Shown piece after piece: positions 27,620-36,947 of a stretch of DNA of 64,000 bases (the stretch's first letter is position 1; each line of letters starts with the position of its first letter). This DNA is from Elusimicrobia bacterium CG_4_9_14_3_um_filter_62_55 (GTDB lineage Bacteria; Elusimicrobiota; Elusimicrobia; UBA1565). The stretch is from assembly GCA_002790095.1 (NCBI GenBank), contig PFUL01000116.1, positions 1 to 64,000 on the forward strand. The letters are read 5' to 3'. The position numbers were made by a program, and so were the translations under genes. Below the pieces are notes generated by a model. The model was not told the DNA's origin. It worked only from the letters and a program-made list of their open reading frames with translations, and ran no database searches.

Positions 27620-27648
27620 TTGACTAATTACGTGATATCGCCAATAAT
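27620..27648 (+). promoter_or_regulatory. Promoter of hicAB
   Basis: TTGACT and AATAAT are 17 bases apart. The predicted transcription start (about 27655) coincides with the A of the hicA ATG and no ribosome-binding site is visible, so the mRNA is probably leaderless. Confidence 0.6.
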
Positions 27649-27654
27649 ATTACA

Positions 27655-27915
27655 ATGAAGCCGGAGAAGCTTCTGCAGCGGGCCAGGCAAAATCCGTCTG
27701 GGCTCCGATTCTCCGAGTTATGCAAGCTGGCTGAAGCATTTGGGTTTACCCTTCAGCGCCGGAAGGGTTCTCATCGCATTTATGCCATGGACCGTCTACG
27801 GGAGATCATGAATTTTCAGGATGATGCGGGCAAAGCCAAGGCGTATCAGGTTAGGCAACTTCTTGACTGCGTGGACCGCAACCAATTGACGATCGGAGGC
27901 GAACCAAATGACTAA
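27655..27915 (+). CDS. hicA: HicA-like mRNA interferase toxin
   Basis: The 86-residue protein has the dsRBD-like HicA fold pattern with the catalytic segment 'RRKGSHRIY' (residues 36-44), whose His is essential for RNA cleavage in HicA. It is a little longer than the typical 60-80 residues. The stop overlaps the hicB start by eight bases, the usual toxin-first order. Base composition is lower in GC than the neighbouring chromosome genes, consistent with horizontal acquisition. Confidence 0.8.
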   Translation: MKPEKLLQRARQNPSGLRFSELCKLAEAFGFTLQRRKGSHRIYAMDRLREIMNFQDDAGKAKAYQVRQLLDCVDRNQLTIGGEPND

Positions 27916-28264
27916 TCAATTTGAGAGAAAAGTGTTCTATAGCGCCGAGGACAAGTCTTGGATCGCCCTCGCCCCAGAACTGCCCGGCTGCTCGGCATTC
28001 GGCAAATCGCCGAACAAGGCGCTCGAAGAACTGGAGACGGCTATCGGATTGTGGCTGGAAACGGCGAAAACAAAACGGTGGCGCGTTCCGAAACCCGTCG
28101 CGTCCCGCGAAGCGGGCGGAAAAATCCTGCTTCGTCTGCCCCGGGAATTGCATCAGGAGTATCTCGGGTTAGCCGCCGAGGACGGCGTCTCGCTCAACCA
28201 GTATATGCTGTACGTGCTGGCCCGGTACCGGGAGCTGGGTCACCTCGCGCGCCACACGAAGTGA
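27908..28264 (+). CDS. hicB: HicB-like antitoxin
   Basis: The 118-residue protein has an N-terminal HicB fold ('SWIALAPELPGCSAFGKSPN', then 'ALEELETAIGLWLE') that neutralises the toxin. The C-terminal helix-rich segment 'LLRLPRELHQEYLGLAAEDG' resembles a ribbon-helix-helix DNA-binding domain with which HicB proteins repress their own operon. The repeat block begins 22 bases after its stop. Confidence 0.84.
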   Translation: MTNQFERKVFYSAEDKSWIALAPELPGCSAFGKSPNKALEELETAIGLWLETAKTKRWRVPKPVASREAGGKILLRLPRELHQEYLGLAAEDGVSLNQYMLYVLARYRELGHLARHTK

Positions 28265-28286
28265 CTTGCCGGAAGTTGACTTGGTG

Positions 28287-28535
28287 ACTTGGTGTCAGGC
28301 CGTCACTTTGTCACTTTTGCTCGTTGATTGGTGGGACTTGGTGTCAGACTTGGTGTCAGGCCGTCACTTACTTGGTGTCAGGCCGTCACTTTGTCACTTT
28401 TGCTCGTTGATTGGAGTTGTGACGCATCCGTGAGTTTTGAAATTGACCGGCATGCTGATTTTCCGCGGCAACTCGTTGGGAAATTGCGCGAAAGTGACAA
28501 AGTGACGGCCTGACACCGATACTGACACCGATACT
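28287..28535. repeat. Direct and inverted repeat block (REP-like, possible decayed miniature element)
   Basis: A 45-base unit beginning ACTTGGTGTCAGGCCGTCAC occurs twice in identical form (28287-28331 and 28370-28414). Shorter copies of its left end lie between (28336-28347 and 28348-28369). An inverted copy of 27 bases (28491-28517) faces them, followed by a tandem TGACACCGATAC. A transcript through the block would fold into a long hairpin. No ORF is present. The layout resembles REP clusters or a miniature element flanked by inverted ends. The 293-base gap between hicB and the amidase gene holds nothing else I can name. Confidence 0.75.
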
Positions 28536-28557
28536 GAAATTAGCGTGAGGCTGCGAC

Positions 28558-30363
28558 TTAACGCCGCGCGGCGGCTTGTTCGGCGGGGGCGGCGAGCTGT
28601 TTGATGCGGTAGGACTCGTAGAAGTCCTTGATCCCTAAAAACATCGTCTCGGCCAAGCGCGTCCGGTACTGCGGCGTGCGGATGTCGCGCTCCATCTCAG
28701 GCAGGATGATGTAGGCCGATTCCGTCAAAATCGCGGGCATGAAGGTCTGCCGGCAGACGTAGAGATCGCCCCAACGAACGAACTCGTCGGCCAACTCCGA
28801 GTGCCGTTTTTGATACGACGCGTGCACCGCCTCCACCAAAGGGCGGCTTTGCGGCTGATAGTAGAAGTTCATGAAGCCCCGGGGCTTCTCGAACGGATCG
28901 ATCGTGACGGGGAAGGCGTTTAAATGGACGCTGACGTAGATGTCAGCCAACTGATTCCACGCGAGAAAGGTTCGGTCCGCGAGGTCGGGACCGCTGGAAT
29001 CCCGGCGCGTCATGTAGGTTTCCGCGCCGGCCTCCAGCAGCAGACGCTCCAGTTCTCCCGATATCTCGAGCACCGCGTCGCGCTCGGTGGTTCCCAACGG
29101 CCCGGTCGCGCTGTGCCACGGACCGTGCCCGGGATCGATCGCAACGCGGCGGCCTGCGAGCACGTTCTCGCTTCTAGTCAGATCCGGCGGACGGCGGATC
29201 TCCAGCACGAAGAAGCCGCTCTCGTCGTAATACGCGTCGTAGCCCCAACTCCAGTCGATCTTGGTCTCGACGCTCAGCCGCATCACCTCGGCACTTTCCT
29301 GGCGCCAGGTGATCGCTTTCACCAGTTTGTCGTCGGTGTCGTAGCGGATGCGGTCGAAGCGCTGCGCCGCGTTGAAAAAGCGCACCTCAAAGGTCAACGG
29401 TTCGATGCCGTGGCGCACCTCGAACGGGACACGCTCGGTCGCCCAGACCCGCACCTTCACCCGGTCGCGTTCCGAAATCGAATTCACCCAGCGGCCGATC
29501 AGACCGCGCGGCGGCGGGGTCCCCTCGGGAAGCAGCTCCATATCGGAAGCCGCGATCAGCGCCCTTTCATGATCGGAAAGGCGTGCCTTTAGGAACTCCC
29601 CCTCCCGTCCGACGATCTCGAACTTCACGCCGGGGGGCTGAAAAAAAGAAAACCCGCTGGGCGAGGAGCGGATCTTAGCCAATTGCGCGCGCGTCACCGC
29701 GACGCGGGACATCCGCGGATCCGCGACGGTGATCGTCCCGGGGGCGGTCGCCTTTAGCGATCCGAAAATACCGGTCTTAAACGAACAGTGCACCGGGAGC
29801 TTCGCGCCCTTATCGCCGGGCTGAAGATAGTAGTGCCCCGCGTACACGCCGGAACTCTCGACCTCGACCAACGGAAGCCAATCGGTCAATCCCTTGAGCT
29901 CGAACGTTCCCTTGAGCCCTGTCGGAGCACGGCAGCGCGCGACGACGAGTTCCCCCGGTCTCAGTTCCAGATCGACCGACGGCTCGAGTCCCTCGGCCTC
30001 GGGCGCGTCCGGGCGCGGCGGCGCCCCGACGGTCACGACCACCTCGGTGCTCGCAAATAGTCCCTGCCAGACCGCGTCAAATTTGAGCGTATAGGTCCCG
30101 GTGGAGAACGGCGCCATCGTAAAGAACGCGCCGTTTTCGTCCACCGGGATTTGGGAGCCGTTGACGACGACCGTGGAGCCGGGCGCAGCGTTGCCGAAGG
30201 CAAACGAACGCGGCAATTCAGGATAGGCGTAGCCTTGCGGGGGCCAGACCACCTCAATCCACGGCGCCGAGGTCGACGCGGCGATCGTCGCCGTCGAGGA
30301 GGCTGCGTCGACCGCGCCGGCGGGCGCCGCGAACAGCAGCGAAAGAACCGCGAGAAGCCTCAT
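28558..30363 (-). CDS. Exported N-acetylmuramoyl-L-alanine amidase (AmiC-type)
   Basis: The 601-residue protein has a signal peptide ('MRLLAVLSLLFAAPAGAVDA'), a long N-terminal half of beta-rich domains (Ig-like about 40-115, then AMIN-like segments) and a C-terminal Amidase_3 domain from about residue 400. Zinc and catalytic residues are present: His in 'AIDPGHGPW', Glu in 'GTTERDAVLE', His in 'YVSVHLNAF' and catalytic Glu in 'ILTESAYI'. It cleaves the amide between MurNAc and the peptide stem, a step in cell separation. It follows the giant protease gene by 18 bases, so exported cell-wall and protein remodelling may be co-expressed. Confidence 0.9.
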   Translation of the reverse strand: MRLLAVLSLLFAAPAGAVDAASSTATIAASTSAPWIEVVWPPQGYAYPELPRSFAFGNAAPGSTVVVNGSQIPVDENGAFFTMAPFSTGTYTLKFDAVWQGLFASTEVVVTVGAPPRPDAPEAEGLEPSVDLELRPGELVVARCRAPTGLKGTFELKGLTDWLPLVEVESSGVYAGHYYLQPGDKGAKLPVHCSFKTGIFGSLKATAPGTITVADPRMSRVAVTRAQLAKIRSSPSGFSFFQPPGVKFEIVGREGEFLKARLSDHERALIAASDMELLPEGTPPPRGLIGRWVNSISERDRVKVRVWATERVPFEVRHGIEPLTFEVRFFNAAQRFDRIRYDTDDKLVKAITWRQESAEVMRLSVETKIDWSWGYDAYYDESGFFVLEIRRPPDLTRSENVLAGRRVAIDPGHGPWHSATGPLGTTERDAVLEISGELERLLLEAGAETYMTRRDSSGPDLADRTFLAWNQLADIYVSVHLNAFPVTIDPFEKPRGFMNFYYQPQSRPLVEAVHASYQKRHSELADEFVRWGDLYVCRQTFMPAILTESAYIILPEMERDIRTPQYRTRLAETMFLGIKDFYESYRIKQLAAPAEQAAARR

Positions 30364-30381
30364 CGAGGCGATGGTAGCAAT

Positions 30382-33300
30382 TTAGGAGAAGAGCTTCATG
30401 ACGGCACCGCCGACGGCCAGCGGCGCCCACATAAACGAGTGCAGCGCCAGCTTCGTGTTGCGCGTGAACCAGCCTTCGGGCTTCGGCGCCGGCGGCTCGT
30501 CGAGCAGTCCGGCCTGCTTCGCGGCGCGCTCGTAAAGCGATTGCGACTCGGCGCGGACCTGCTCGGGGTTCTTCAGCGCCTGGTCCATCTCGGCGAGGGC
30601 CTTGTCCATGTCGATGACGCCCGCGCCGACGGCGCTCTCATCGCCGTCCATGCGCGAGGCGGTGCGCGCGACGATGTCCTCGATCCAGAACAGGTAGCCG
30701 TTCGGGAGCGTCTCCATCGCGTCGCGCATGTGCTCGACGAGATCGGCCAGTTTGCCGGTCGAGTGCGGCGCGGCCATCGAGGTCCCCGACATATAGTGAT
30801 AAAGCGTTTTTCCCAACCACTCGACGGCGGTCGCCGCGCCTTTAGACGCCTCGGCCAACCGGGTGTTCAACGCGGAGATGATCTCATAAGGGTTGGGCCG
30901 GTCGAAGAACACGCCGCCGCCGAAATCCAACCAGGAAATTTCCCGGTCGCCGGGATGGCCGCGCGAGGAATACTCCGCCAAAACGCCTTTCTTATCGACC
31001 GCGCCGATTGAGATCGCGAGTTCCGCGTTCGCGGGAGAGGAAACGGTGCCGGGCGCGGGGCCCGAGTTGCCCGCGGCGACGACGACGCCGATGTTCATCA
31101 AGCGCAGCTTGTTCACGAGGCGGCCGAGCGCGTTGTCGGGACGCCCAGGGCCGCCCAAAGAAAGATTTACGATCACGGGCGTCTTTAACGGATCCTTCAC
31201 GAGGCTCGCGGCCCACTCGAGACCCGCCATCACCGTCGCCTCGGATCCGCCGGTTTGTCCCAGCACCTTGCCGATGGCGAATTTCACGCCCGGCGCCATG
31301 CCCTCGTAAGGAGAACCTTCCACGGAGCTTCCGCCGACGATCCCCATGCCGTGCGTCCCGTGACTGACGCCTTCGGATTCCACGTCCTCAGGACCGCCCT
31401 CGCCGACGATGAAGTTGCGCTTCGCGGCGACGCGTTCGGGCGTAATCGCGGGATGGTCCGGATCGCCGCCCTCATCGAGATAGACGACGAGCACCCCTTT
31501 GCCGGTCAATCCCTTCTTACGAACGGCGGGCATGCCGCCTAAATTCTTCGTGTCATGCGTCAGACGGTACATCGGCGCCGCGCGGCGCACCGTGTAGCCG
31601 CGCATTTCCAGTTCCGTTTTAAAGGCCATCACTTTCGGCGCCGGCATCTGCACCCACAGCGTCTGGGAAACCGGCATCGCGGTTTGTACCCGCGCGTTAT
31701 GGCGGCTCAAGGTCTCAGCCTCCAAGCCGAACGACGATACCGTCTGGGGGAGCATCGCCGAGCCTTCCTGTCCGCGGAAATCCTGGAAAGCCTCGATGCG
31801 CGCGGTCCCGTTCGCCGGCAATTCGACGATCAGGTGCACCTCGCCGAGATCCCCGTCGACGCCGGGGACCGCCGTTCCGTTCGGGTCCGGAATCGGCGTC
31901 GGCATCTCGAGCGACACGTTGACGATCTTCGCCAGCAGCTGCACCATCTGGCCGAGTGCGCCGGGCCGATTCACGGAGGCCTTATGCTTGTGAATGAAGG
32001 TGATGATGTGCTCGTGCAGCGGTTCCTGCTGCATGCGCTCGCGGACTTCGGCGGAGCGGGCGACGGCCGAGAAGAACTTGGATATCGTGCGCGTGAGGGC
32101 GAAATTCTGGGGACCGGAGGCGTCGAGGAGGTGGGCGATCGTCTGGTTGGTCACTGCGTCTGGCTTGAGCATGGCGATTTCGGTGAGCGAGGCGACCGCG
32201 ATATGCTGGACGTTACCCCGTTCCCGCGCGTCGTTGACTCGCCCGGACAGGGCGTCGGCAGCCTCGGGCGGCGCCCGGCGACCCAACTGGCCTAAGAGCC
32301 AAACCGCGGTATACCGATCCTTCTTATCCTCCGAACGGGCCTCGGCGATGATCCGGTCGACGCCCGACGCGTCGCCATGCCGCGCAAGCGCGTACGCGGC
32401 GTACATCCGGACATCGGCCTTGCCGTTGGAAAGCGCCTGCTTGAGCGCCTCATCGATTTGATAGCTCGAGAGCTCCGCGAGCGCGAAGAAAGCGGTTTGC
32501 CGGACGCGGCCGTCCGGGTCGTTGAGCGCCGTCTCCATCAGGTCTTCGGCCGCGGCGGGGTCCTTCAGATTGAGAAACGCGAACGCGGCGTACATCCGCA
32601 CGAGCCAGACCTTGTCGCTCAGCATCGAGGTCAGTTGCTCTCGGGCTTCGGTTCGTGACTTCTTAAAAACCTTCATATAGACGCCGTTGGCTTCGTCGCC
32701 CGATCGCCGTTTTTCCGACGCTTCAACCATCGGATCTTCGGAAGGGGCATCCGGCCGCTCATGGACCGATGCCGCCTCCAACACATTCAACGCCTCGACC
32801 TTCGCCGCCTCCGCGCTCTGAAAGATTCCGTCTTCCAGTTCCCATATCATCTTAATTCTGCGAATCCAGTCCCAAGAGGGAGCGGAGTCTTCGGAGTCTT
32901 TTTCCACGGGCGGGGCCGCGCCGAAGAGACGAAGCACCGCGCGGGCGGTTTTGCGGGGCAGGCTCGTCAAAGAGCCGCCGAAGGTCTTTGCGCCGAGTTC
33001 CAGCGCGCCGAGACCGTCGATGAAGCCGCCTTCCTGGAAGAAAATGGGAACCCGCATGTCCACCGCGGAGCGCATCATGATCAGGTTCACCGCAAACGGA
33101 AGATTTTCGGAGAAGAACTTCGCGGCTTCGCTCCCCTCCTGGAGAACCTTTTGAACGCCCTGCTTCACCAAAAGCGCAAGCCCCGCCACCTGGGGGTTCG
33201 ACATCGAAGTTCCCGACATTCGGGTCCCCTTGCCGTCCTTGGAATCGGAGGGACCGGCCGCCATATCCTTGGACTTCGGAGCCTCGATGCCGTGCTCGTA

Positions 33301-36300
33301 GACGTCGGTGACGCCGGGAGGCGTGGTAACGTCCCCGCCGAGCGCGGTCACTCCGAGCGGCCGGCGCAGGCGCTTGCGGCTCCAGCGCTTGTCGACGGTC
33401 GGACCGACGGAGGAATAGAAGGAAATTTCCGGAACGCCGTCATCGAGACTTTTCGCCGCCGCGGAAATCGAAGCCACGCGCTCGCCGACCGAAGGCTGGC
33501 TCTTCGTTTCGTTGAACGGGCCGGAGTTTCCGGCCGAACCGGTCACGATCGGATACTCGCCGTTCGCGTTTTTCTGCAGCGTCAATTCGGAGAAGAATTT
33601 GGCGAGAGGAGAATCCACGCTGCCCTTGCTGCCCAAAGAAAGACTGATCACGTCGGCGCCCCACTGCATCGCGTCCACGGCGGCCGCCATGATGTCGCCG
33701 TCGTTAGCGCCGAATCCGTTTTGCGCGAAAACCTTGCCCATACGGCCTTCCGCTTGGGGAGCCATCCCGAGATAAAGGGCTCCGCCGGCGTAGGAAATCC
33801 CGGCTTTATGCGTTCCGTGACCGATCCAATCCTCCCAACCCTCGTCGACAAAATCGACCGACTTCAGTTCGCGATCCGCGAAGTCCGGATGGGTCACGTC
33901 GAGTCCGGTGTCGATGTCGTAGATCTTGCCGCCGGCGCCCTTCAACCCCAGAGTGTGGATCTTGTCGACTTTCTGAATCCCGGCGGAGTGCATCAGATGC
34001 AGCGTAAATCCGCCGCGGGAAACGGCGAAGTTGATTCCGGCCTCGTCGCCGTACTGCTTGAGCGCTTTCGCATGCCGCCGATGGACGCTGACGAAAATCT
34101 TCTCTCCGTGCTCCTTGCCGAACACGTGCTTGACCACCATCCCCGCTTCCCGGAACTTGCCGATTTCCTCATCGGTGAAGCCCGCCGCGGAGAGATAAGC
34201 CTCCTGCTCTCCGCGGGGACGGTTGAAAACGCGCGTGAACGATTTTTCAATCGTGCCGCCGTCCTTGGCGTCCAGCCACAGATCGACGCGAGGCTCCATC
34301 TTCCGCGCTACGAGGACGTGCCCGCCTTCCGGAAGGTCGACGCGCTCAATCGCGAACTCCCCCCCGTCGGCGGCCTGCCAGTAACGCAGGACGCGCTGCA
34401 CGGTATCCAAAGACGGTTCCCCGGGGGCGAACGGGAGAAGGACGACTCCCTTATCGCGGGTCGCCCGGTAGAGCGATTCCAGAACCTCCGCGATCTCCAG
34501 GCCCTTAAGTCCGCTGCGCACGACCTGCAGCATCATCTGCTCGAGCATGTTGTCCACCTTGCCCGCGCTGCCTTTGCGGCTGACAAGACGCCCGAGGATT
34601 CCGGTGGACAGCGCGTCGAGTTTGCGCGCGTCCTCGGTGCCCTCCTGGAAGCCCTGCGACCCCGCCGCCTCCAAACGCTGCTTCATGAAATGGATTTCGT
34701 CGAGTTTGTGAAGGGTTTCGGTCAGACGACGCCGCTCGGGCGTACTCTCCCCCGGCACGACGCCGAAGCTCTGCGGATAGACGACGACCCGGAAACGATC
34801 CTTGTTTTCCGGGCGCCCGAGATAGTCGATGATTCCCTCCGCCTCCGGCGCGTAATCGACCTTTTCCCTCGGAGAGCGCCCATCCGTTCCGAGCGCTCCC
34901 ATCGGAAGCAGCGGGTCTCCGAAAGTCGTGAACCGCTCCGCGGATTTCCCGTCGGAAGGCGAGGTCTTCAGGCGAATCACCCGCGCGGCACCGCCGGAAA
35001 GGCGGTCGAAGGTCCCGGGATCGCGCGTTTCGTGGCTGCCGGGATGAATGATCAGGGCGTCGTAGTTGTGTTTAAGCTTGAGGGAAACGCGGGCCTCTTC
35101 GAGCACGCGCTGCAGAACGGGGATCTGTACGCTATGAAGGGAACTGATAGGCCGCAACTCGGCCAAGCGAGCCCCGAATTCGGAGAGAACAAAGGCCGCA
35201 GCGCGCGTGAAAATGTTTTGCCGAAGCGGGGGACCTCGATGCTGATGAGCCCGGTAATGCCGCAGTTCGTGCTTGACCACCCAGCGGAACATGCGCGGGG
35301 AAAGCGCCAATTCCGGCCGGATGTAAACCATCCCCGCCTGAGAGAAGGCGAACGCCAGGTGCCTGTACTTATTCGAGGGGCGGTAGATTCGAATGATGCC
35401 GTGCCCGGGGCCCGTTCCGAGCAGGCTCGCGAGCACCGAGGGGTGGAGATTCCAGCCGCTCAACTCCTTGCGCGCAAATCGCCAAAACTCTTCGTCGGAA
35501 ACGCTTCTTCCGCTCGCGACAGTCAACTTGAACTGCGTCAGTTCCCAAACGGCTAAAGCCGCGGCGATTCCCGTCGCGGCCAAGGCGGCAAAGAACGCGG
35601 TGGAAAAAATTTGTTGGAAAATCGAAACGGCCGGAGCGGCGCCTACGCCTTGAACGACCGCCTGCTCGAAGAAGAACTGGGAGACCGCGCTCACCGCGGC
35701 GGGAATCCCCCAGGCCAAGGCGAGAGCCGCGGCGGACACGGCGACGAGAACGAGCGGGAAATAGGCGGAGCGGAACTGACGCGCTCCGCCTTCCTTATAA
35801 AGGAACTCCCCCAGTGGGTGAAAACGAAAGCGATTGAAAAACGAAGGGCGCGGAGCCGGAGAAGGAACGCGGTCCCCGGAAGCGGCCTTGACCCCATTGG
35901 AAACGGGCGCGCGAAGCGGCGAGGCGGAGTTCAGCGCCGCCCGATCGGCGTGAGCCACCCCATTGGCAGCGGCCTCCACGGCCCTGCGAACGGTCGGCTT
36001 CACCGCGGAACCGTCCGCATGGCGAATCTCCAGCACCGAAGGCGCGCCGTCCGGATTTTGCAGCACCAATAAACCCTTGGAAAGAGCGGCCGGAAGCGCC
36101 GAAAACGCCCGCGCCATCGACGCCGGAAGCGCCGCCGTGCGAGCGATAAAACCGGAAGCGCCCGTAGGGGCTCCGGAGACGGACCCGCTCCCCAACCCGG
36201 AAACCGCGGCATTCGGACCCGCGGCGGCCTGTTCCGAAGAGACGCCGCGTCCGCCGATATGGATCAGGAAGTCTTCCGCGGCCAAGCGCTTGGCGTCCGC

Positions 36301-36852
36301 GGCATCGTATGGAATCCCTCCTTGCAAAAGCGAGGGCAAGCGGAGCGCGTTCAACAACGGCGCCTTGCGCGTCGGGGAGGGCGCGCTGAGGGCGCCGGGC
36401 GCCGCGGACGGCCGGGCGATGGAAGCCGGTGTTCTCGGGAGAATCGTGCCGGACGTCGTCACCCGGGGCGCGGAAAGCGGCGCCGTTTTCAACTCGGGCA
36501 AGGATCGATTCGCGACCGCCGCCGCCGAATGCGTCAGGGACTCCGGCGCCAGGGCGCGGGAAACGGGCAGCGCCAACGCCAAATCCGCGCCGGGAGCGCT
36601 CAACAGCAGCGGTTCGGAAAGTGTCGGGATCGCTCCCTTTTGAAGCCCGGGAGCCCCTCCCGGAAGTCCTCCGGGAATCGCGAGTCCCGCGCTTCCCACC
36701 GGCGTCCCGGCCGGGCCCATCGCCGTGCCAGGAGCCGCCGTTGGAGCGCCGACCCGCGGCGCCGCGATGCGAGCGGCGTGCACCCAAGCCTGCGATCCCG
36801 GAGCGACCAGGATCAACGCGGCCGAAAGGAGCGTGGCAAGCGTCCTTTTCAC
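30382..36852 (-). CDS. Giant exported protease: HExxH region, two subtilase domains and HEAT-like repeats
   Basis: The protein has 2156 residues from GTG 36852, chosen because the signal peptide ('VKRTLATLLSAALILVAPGS') begins there and a TATAAT lies seven bases upstream. Order: signal; Ala/Pro/Gly-rich region to about 340; two or three membrane helices (about 375-460); 'KHELRHYRAH' (about 529), a zinc-protease HExxH motif; subtilase 1 with 'DIDTGLDVTH' (about 980), 'HGTHKAG' (about 1012) and 'SGTSMSNPQVAG' (about 1214); HEAT-like repeats ('VRMYAAFAFLNLKDP', about 1420-1530); subtilase 2 with 'YLDEGGDPDHP' (about 1792), 'HGTHGMG' (about 1833) and 'SGTSMAAPHSTG' (about 2023); a C-terminal hydrophobic segment. 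Both serine-protease triads look intact. The HExxH domain's third ligand was not identified. Confidence 0.87.
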   Translation of the reverse strand: MKRTLATLLSAALILVAPGSQAWVHAARIAAPRVGAPTAAPGTAMGPAGTPVGSAGLAIPGGLPGGAPGLQKGAIPTLSEPLLLSAPGADLALALPVSRALAPESLTHSAAAVANRSLPELKTAPLSAPRVTTSGTILPRTPASIARPSAAPGALSAPSPTRKAPLLNALRLPSLLQGGIPYDAADAKRLAAEDFLIHIGGRGVSSEQAAAGPNAAVSGLGSGSVSGAPTGASGFIARTAALPASMARAFSALPAALSKGLLVLQNPDGAPSVLEIRHADGSAVKPTVRRAVEAAANGVAHADRAALNSASPLRAPVSNGVKAASGDRVPSPAPRPSFFNRFRFHPLGEFLYKEGGARQFRSAYFPLVLVAVSAAALALAWGIPAAVSAVSQFFFEQAVVQGVGAAPAVSIFQQIFSTAFFAALAATGIAAALAVWELTQFKLTVASGRSVSDEEFWRFARKELSGWNLHPSVLASLLGTGPGHGIIRIYRPSNKYRHLAFAFSQAGMVYIRPELALSPRMFRWVVKHELRHYRAHQHRGPPLRQNIFTRAAAFVLSEFGARLAELRPISSLHSVQIPVLQRVLEEARVSLKLKHNYDALIIHPGSHETRDPGTFDRLSGGAARVIRLKTSPSDGKSAERFTTFGDPLLPMGALGTDGRSPREKVDYAPEAEGIIDYLGRPENKDRFRVVVYPQSFGVVPGESTPERRRLTETLHKLDEIHFMKQRLEAAGSQGFQEGTEDARKLDALSTGILGRLVSRKGSAGKVDNMLEQMMLQVVRSGLKGLEIAEVLESLYRATRDKGVVLLPFAPGEPSLDTVQRVLRYWQAADGGEFAIERVDLPEGGHVLVARKMEPRVDLWLDAKDGGTIEKSFTRVFNRPRGEQEAYLSAAGFTDEEIGKFREAGMVVKHVFGKEHGEKIFVSVHRRHAKALKQYGDEAGINFAVSRGGFTLHLMHSAGIQKVDKIHTLGLKGAGGKIYDIDTGLDVTHPDFADRELKSVDFVDEGWEDWIGHGTHKAGISYAGGALYLGMAPQAEGRMGKVFAQNGFGANDGDIMAAAVDAMQWGADVISLSLGSKGSVDSPLAKFFSELTLQKNANGEYPIVTGSAGNSGPFNETKSQPSVGERVASISAAAKSLDDGVPEISFYSSVGPTVDKRWSRKRLRRPLGVTALGGDVTTPPGVTDVYEHGIEAPKSKDMAAGPSDSKDGKGTRMSGTSMSNPQVAGLALLVKQGVQKVLQEGSEAAKFFSENLPFAVNLIMMRSAVDMRVPIFFQEGGFIDGLGALELGAKTFGGSLTSLPRKTARAVLRLFGAAPPVEKDSEDSAPSWDWIRRIKMIWELEDGIFQSAEAAKVEALNVLEAASVHERPDAPSEDPMVEASEKRRSGDEANGVYMKVFKKSRTEAREQLTSMLSDKVWLVRMYAAFAFLNLKDPAAAEDLMETALNDPDGRVRQTAFFALAELSSYQIDEALKQALSNGKADVRMYAAYALARHGDASGVDRIIAEARSEDKKDRYTAVWLLGQLGRRAPPEAADALSGRVNDARERGNVQHIAVASLTEIAMLKPDAVTNQTIAHLLDASGPQNFALTRTISKFFSAVARSAEVRERMQQEPLHEHIITFIHKHKASVNRPGALGQMVQLLAKIVNVSLEMPTPIPDPNGTAVPGVDGDLGEVHLIVELPANGTARIEAFQDFRGQEGSAMLPQTVSSFGLEAETLSRHNARVQTAMPVSQTLWVQMPAPKVMAFKTELEMRGYTVRRAAPMYRLTHDTKNLGGMPAVRKKGLTGKGVLVVYLDEGGDPDHPAITPERVAAKRNFIVGEGGPEDVESEGVSHGTHGMGIVGGSSVEGSPYEGMAPGVKFAIGKVLGQTGGSEATVMAGLEWAASLVKDPLKTPVIVNLSLGGPGRPDNALGRLVNKLRLMNIGVVVAAGNSGPAPGTVSSPANAELAISIGAVDKKGVLAEYSSRGHPGDREISWLDFGGGVFFDRPNPYEIISALNTRLAEASKGAATAVEWLGKTLYHYMSGTSMAAPHSTGKLADLVEHMRDAMETLPNGYLFWIEDIVARTASRMDGDESAVGAGVIDMDKALAEMDQALKNPEQVRAESQSLYERAAKQAGLLDEPPAPKPEGWFTRNTKLALHSFMWAPLAVGGAVMKLFS

Positions 36853-36858
36853 CTCTCG

Positions 36859-36886
36859 ATTATAGCGGCGACCTCCCGTTCGCAAA
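36859..36886 (-). promoter_or_regulatory. Promoter of the giant protease gene (leaderless)
   Basis: A perfect TATAAT at 36859-36864 on the minus strand has a TTTGCG 16 bases further upstream. Transcription would start at or next to the G of GTG 36852, so the mRNA is probably leaderless. The -35 match is weak. Confidence 0.5.
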
Positions 36887-36947
36887 GGGGTCAATTGGGA
36901 AGAAAACTCGATGTTTTTGGGCCTAGACAACCCTAGGCCATAGTGCC

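Noticed and set aside
28287-28535. CRISPR array
   Set aside because: Copies are unevenly spaced, partly truncated, and one is inverted; there are no regular unique spacers and no cas genes nearby.
32761-35556. 931-residue plus-strand ORF
   Set aside because: It is antisense to the first subtilase domain, with no recognisable motif; a shadow of the minus-strand gene.
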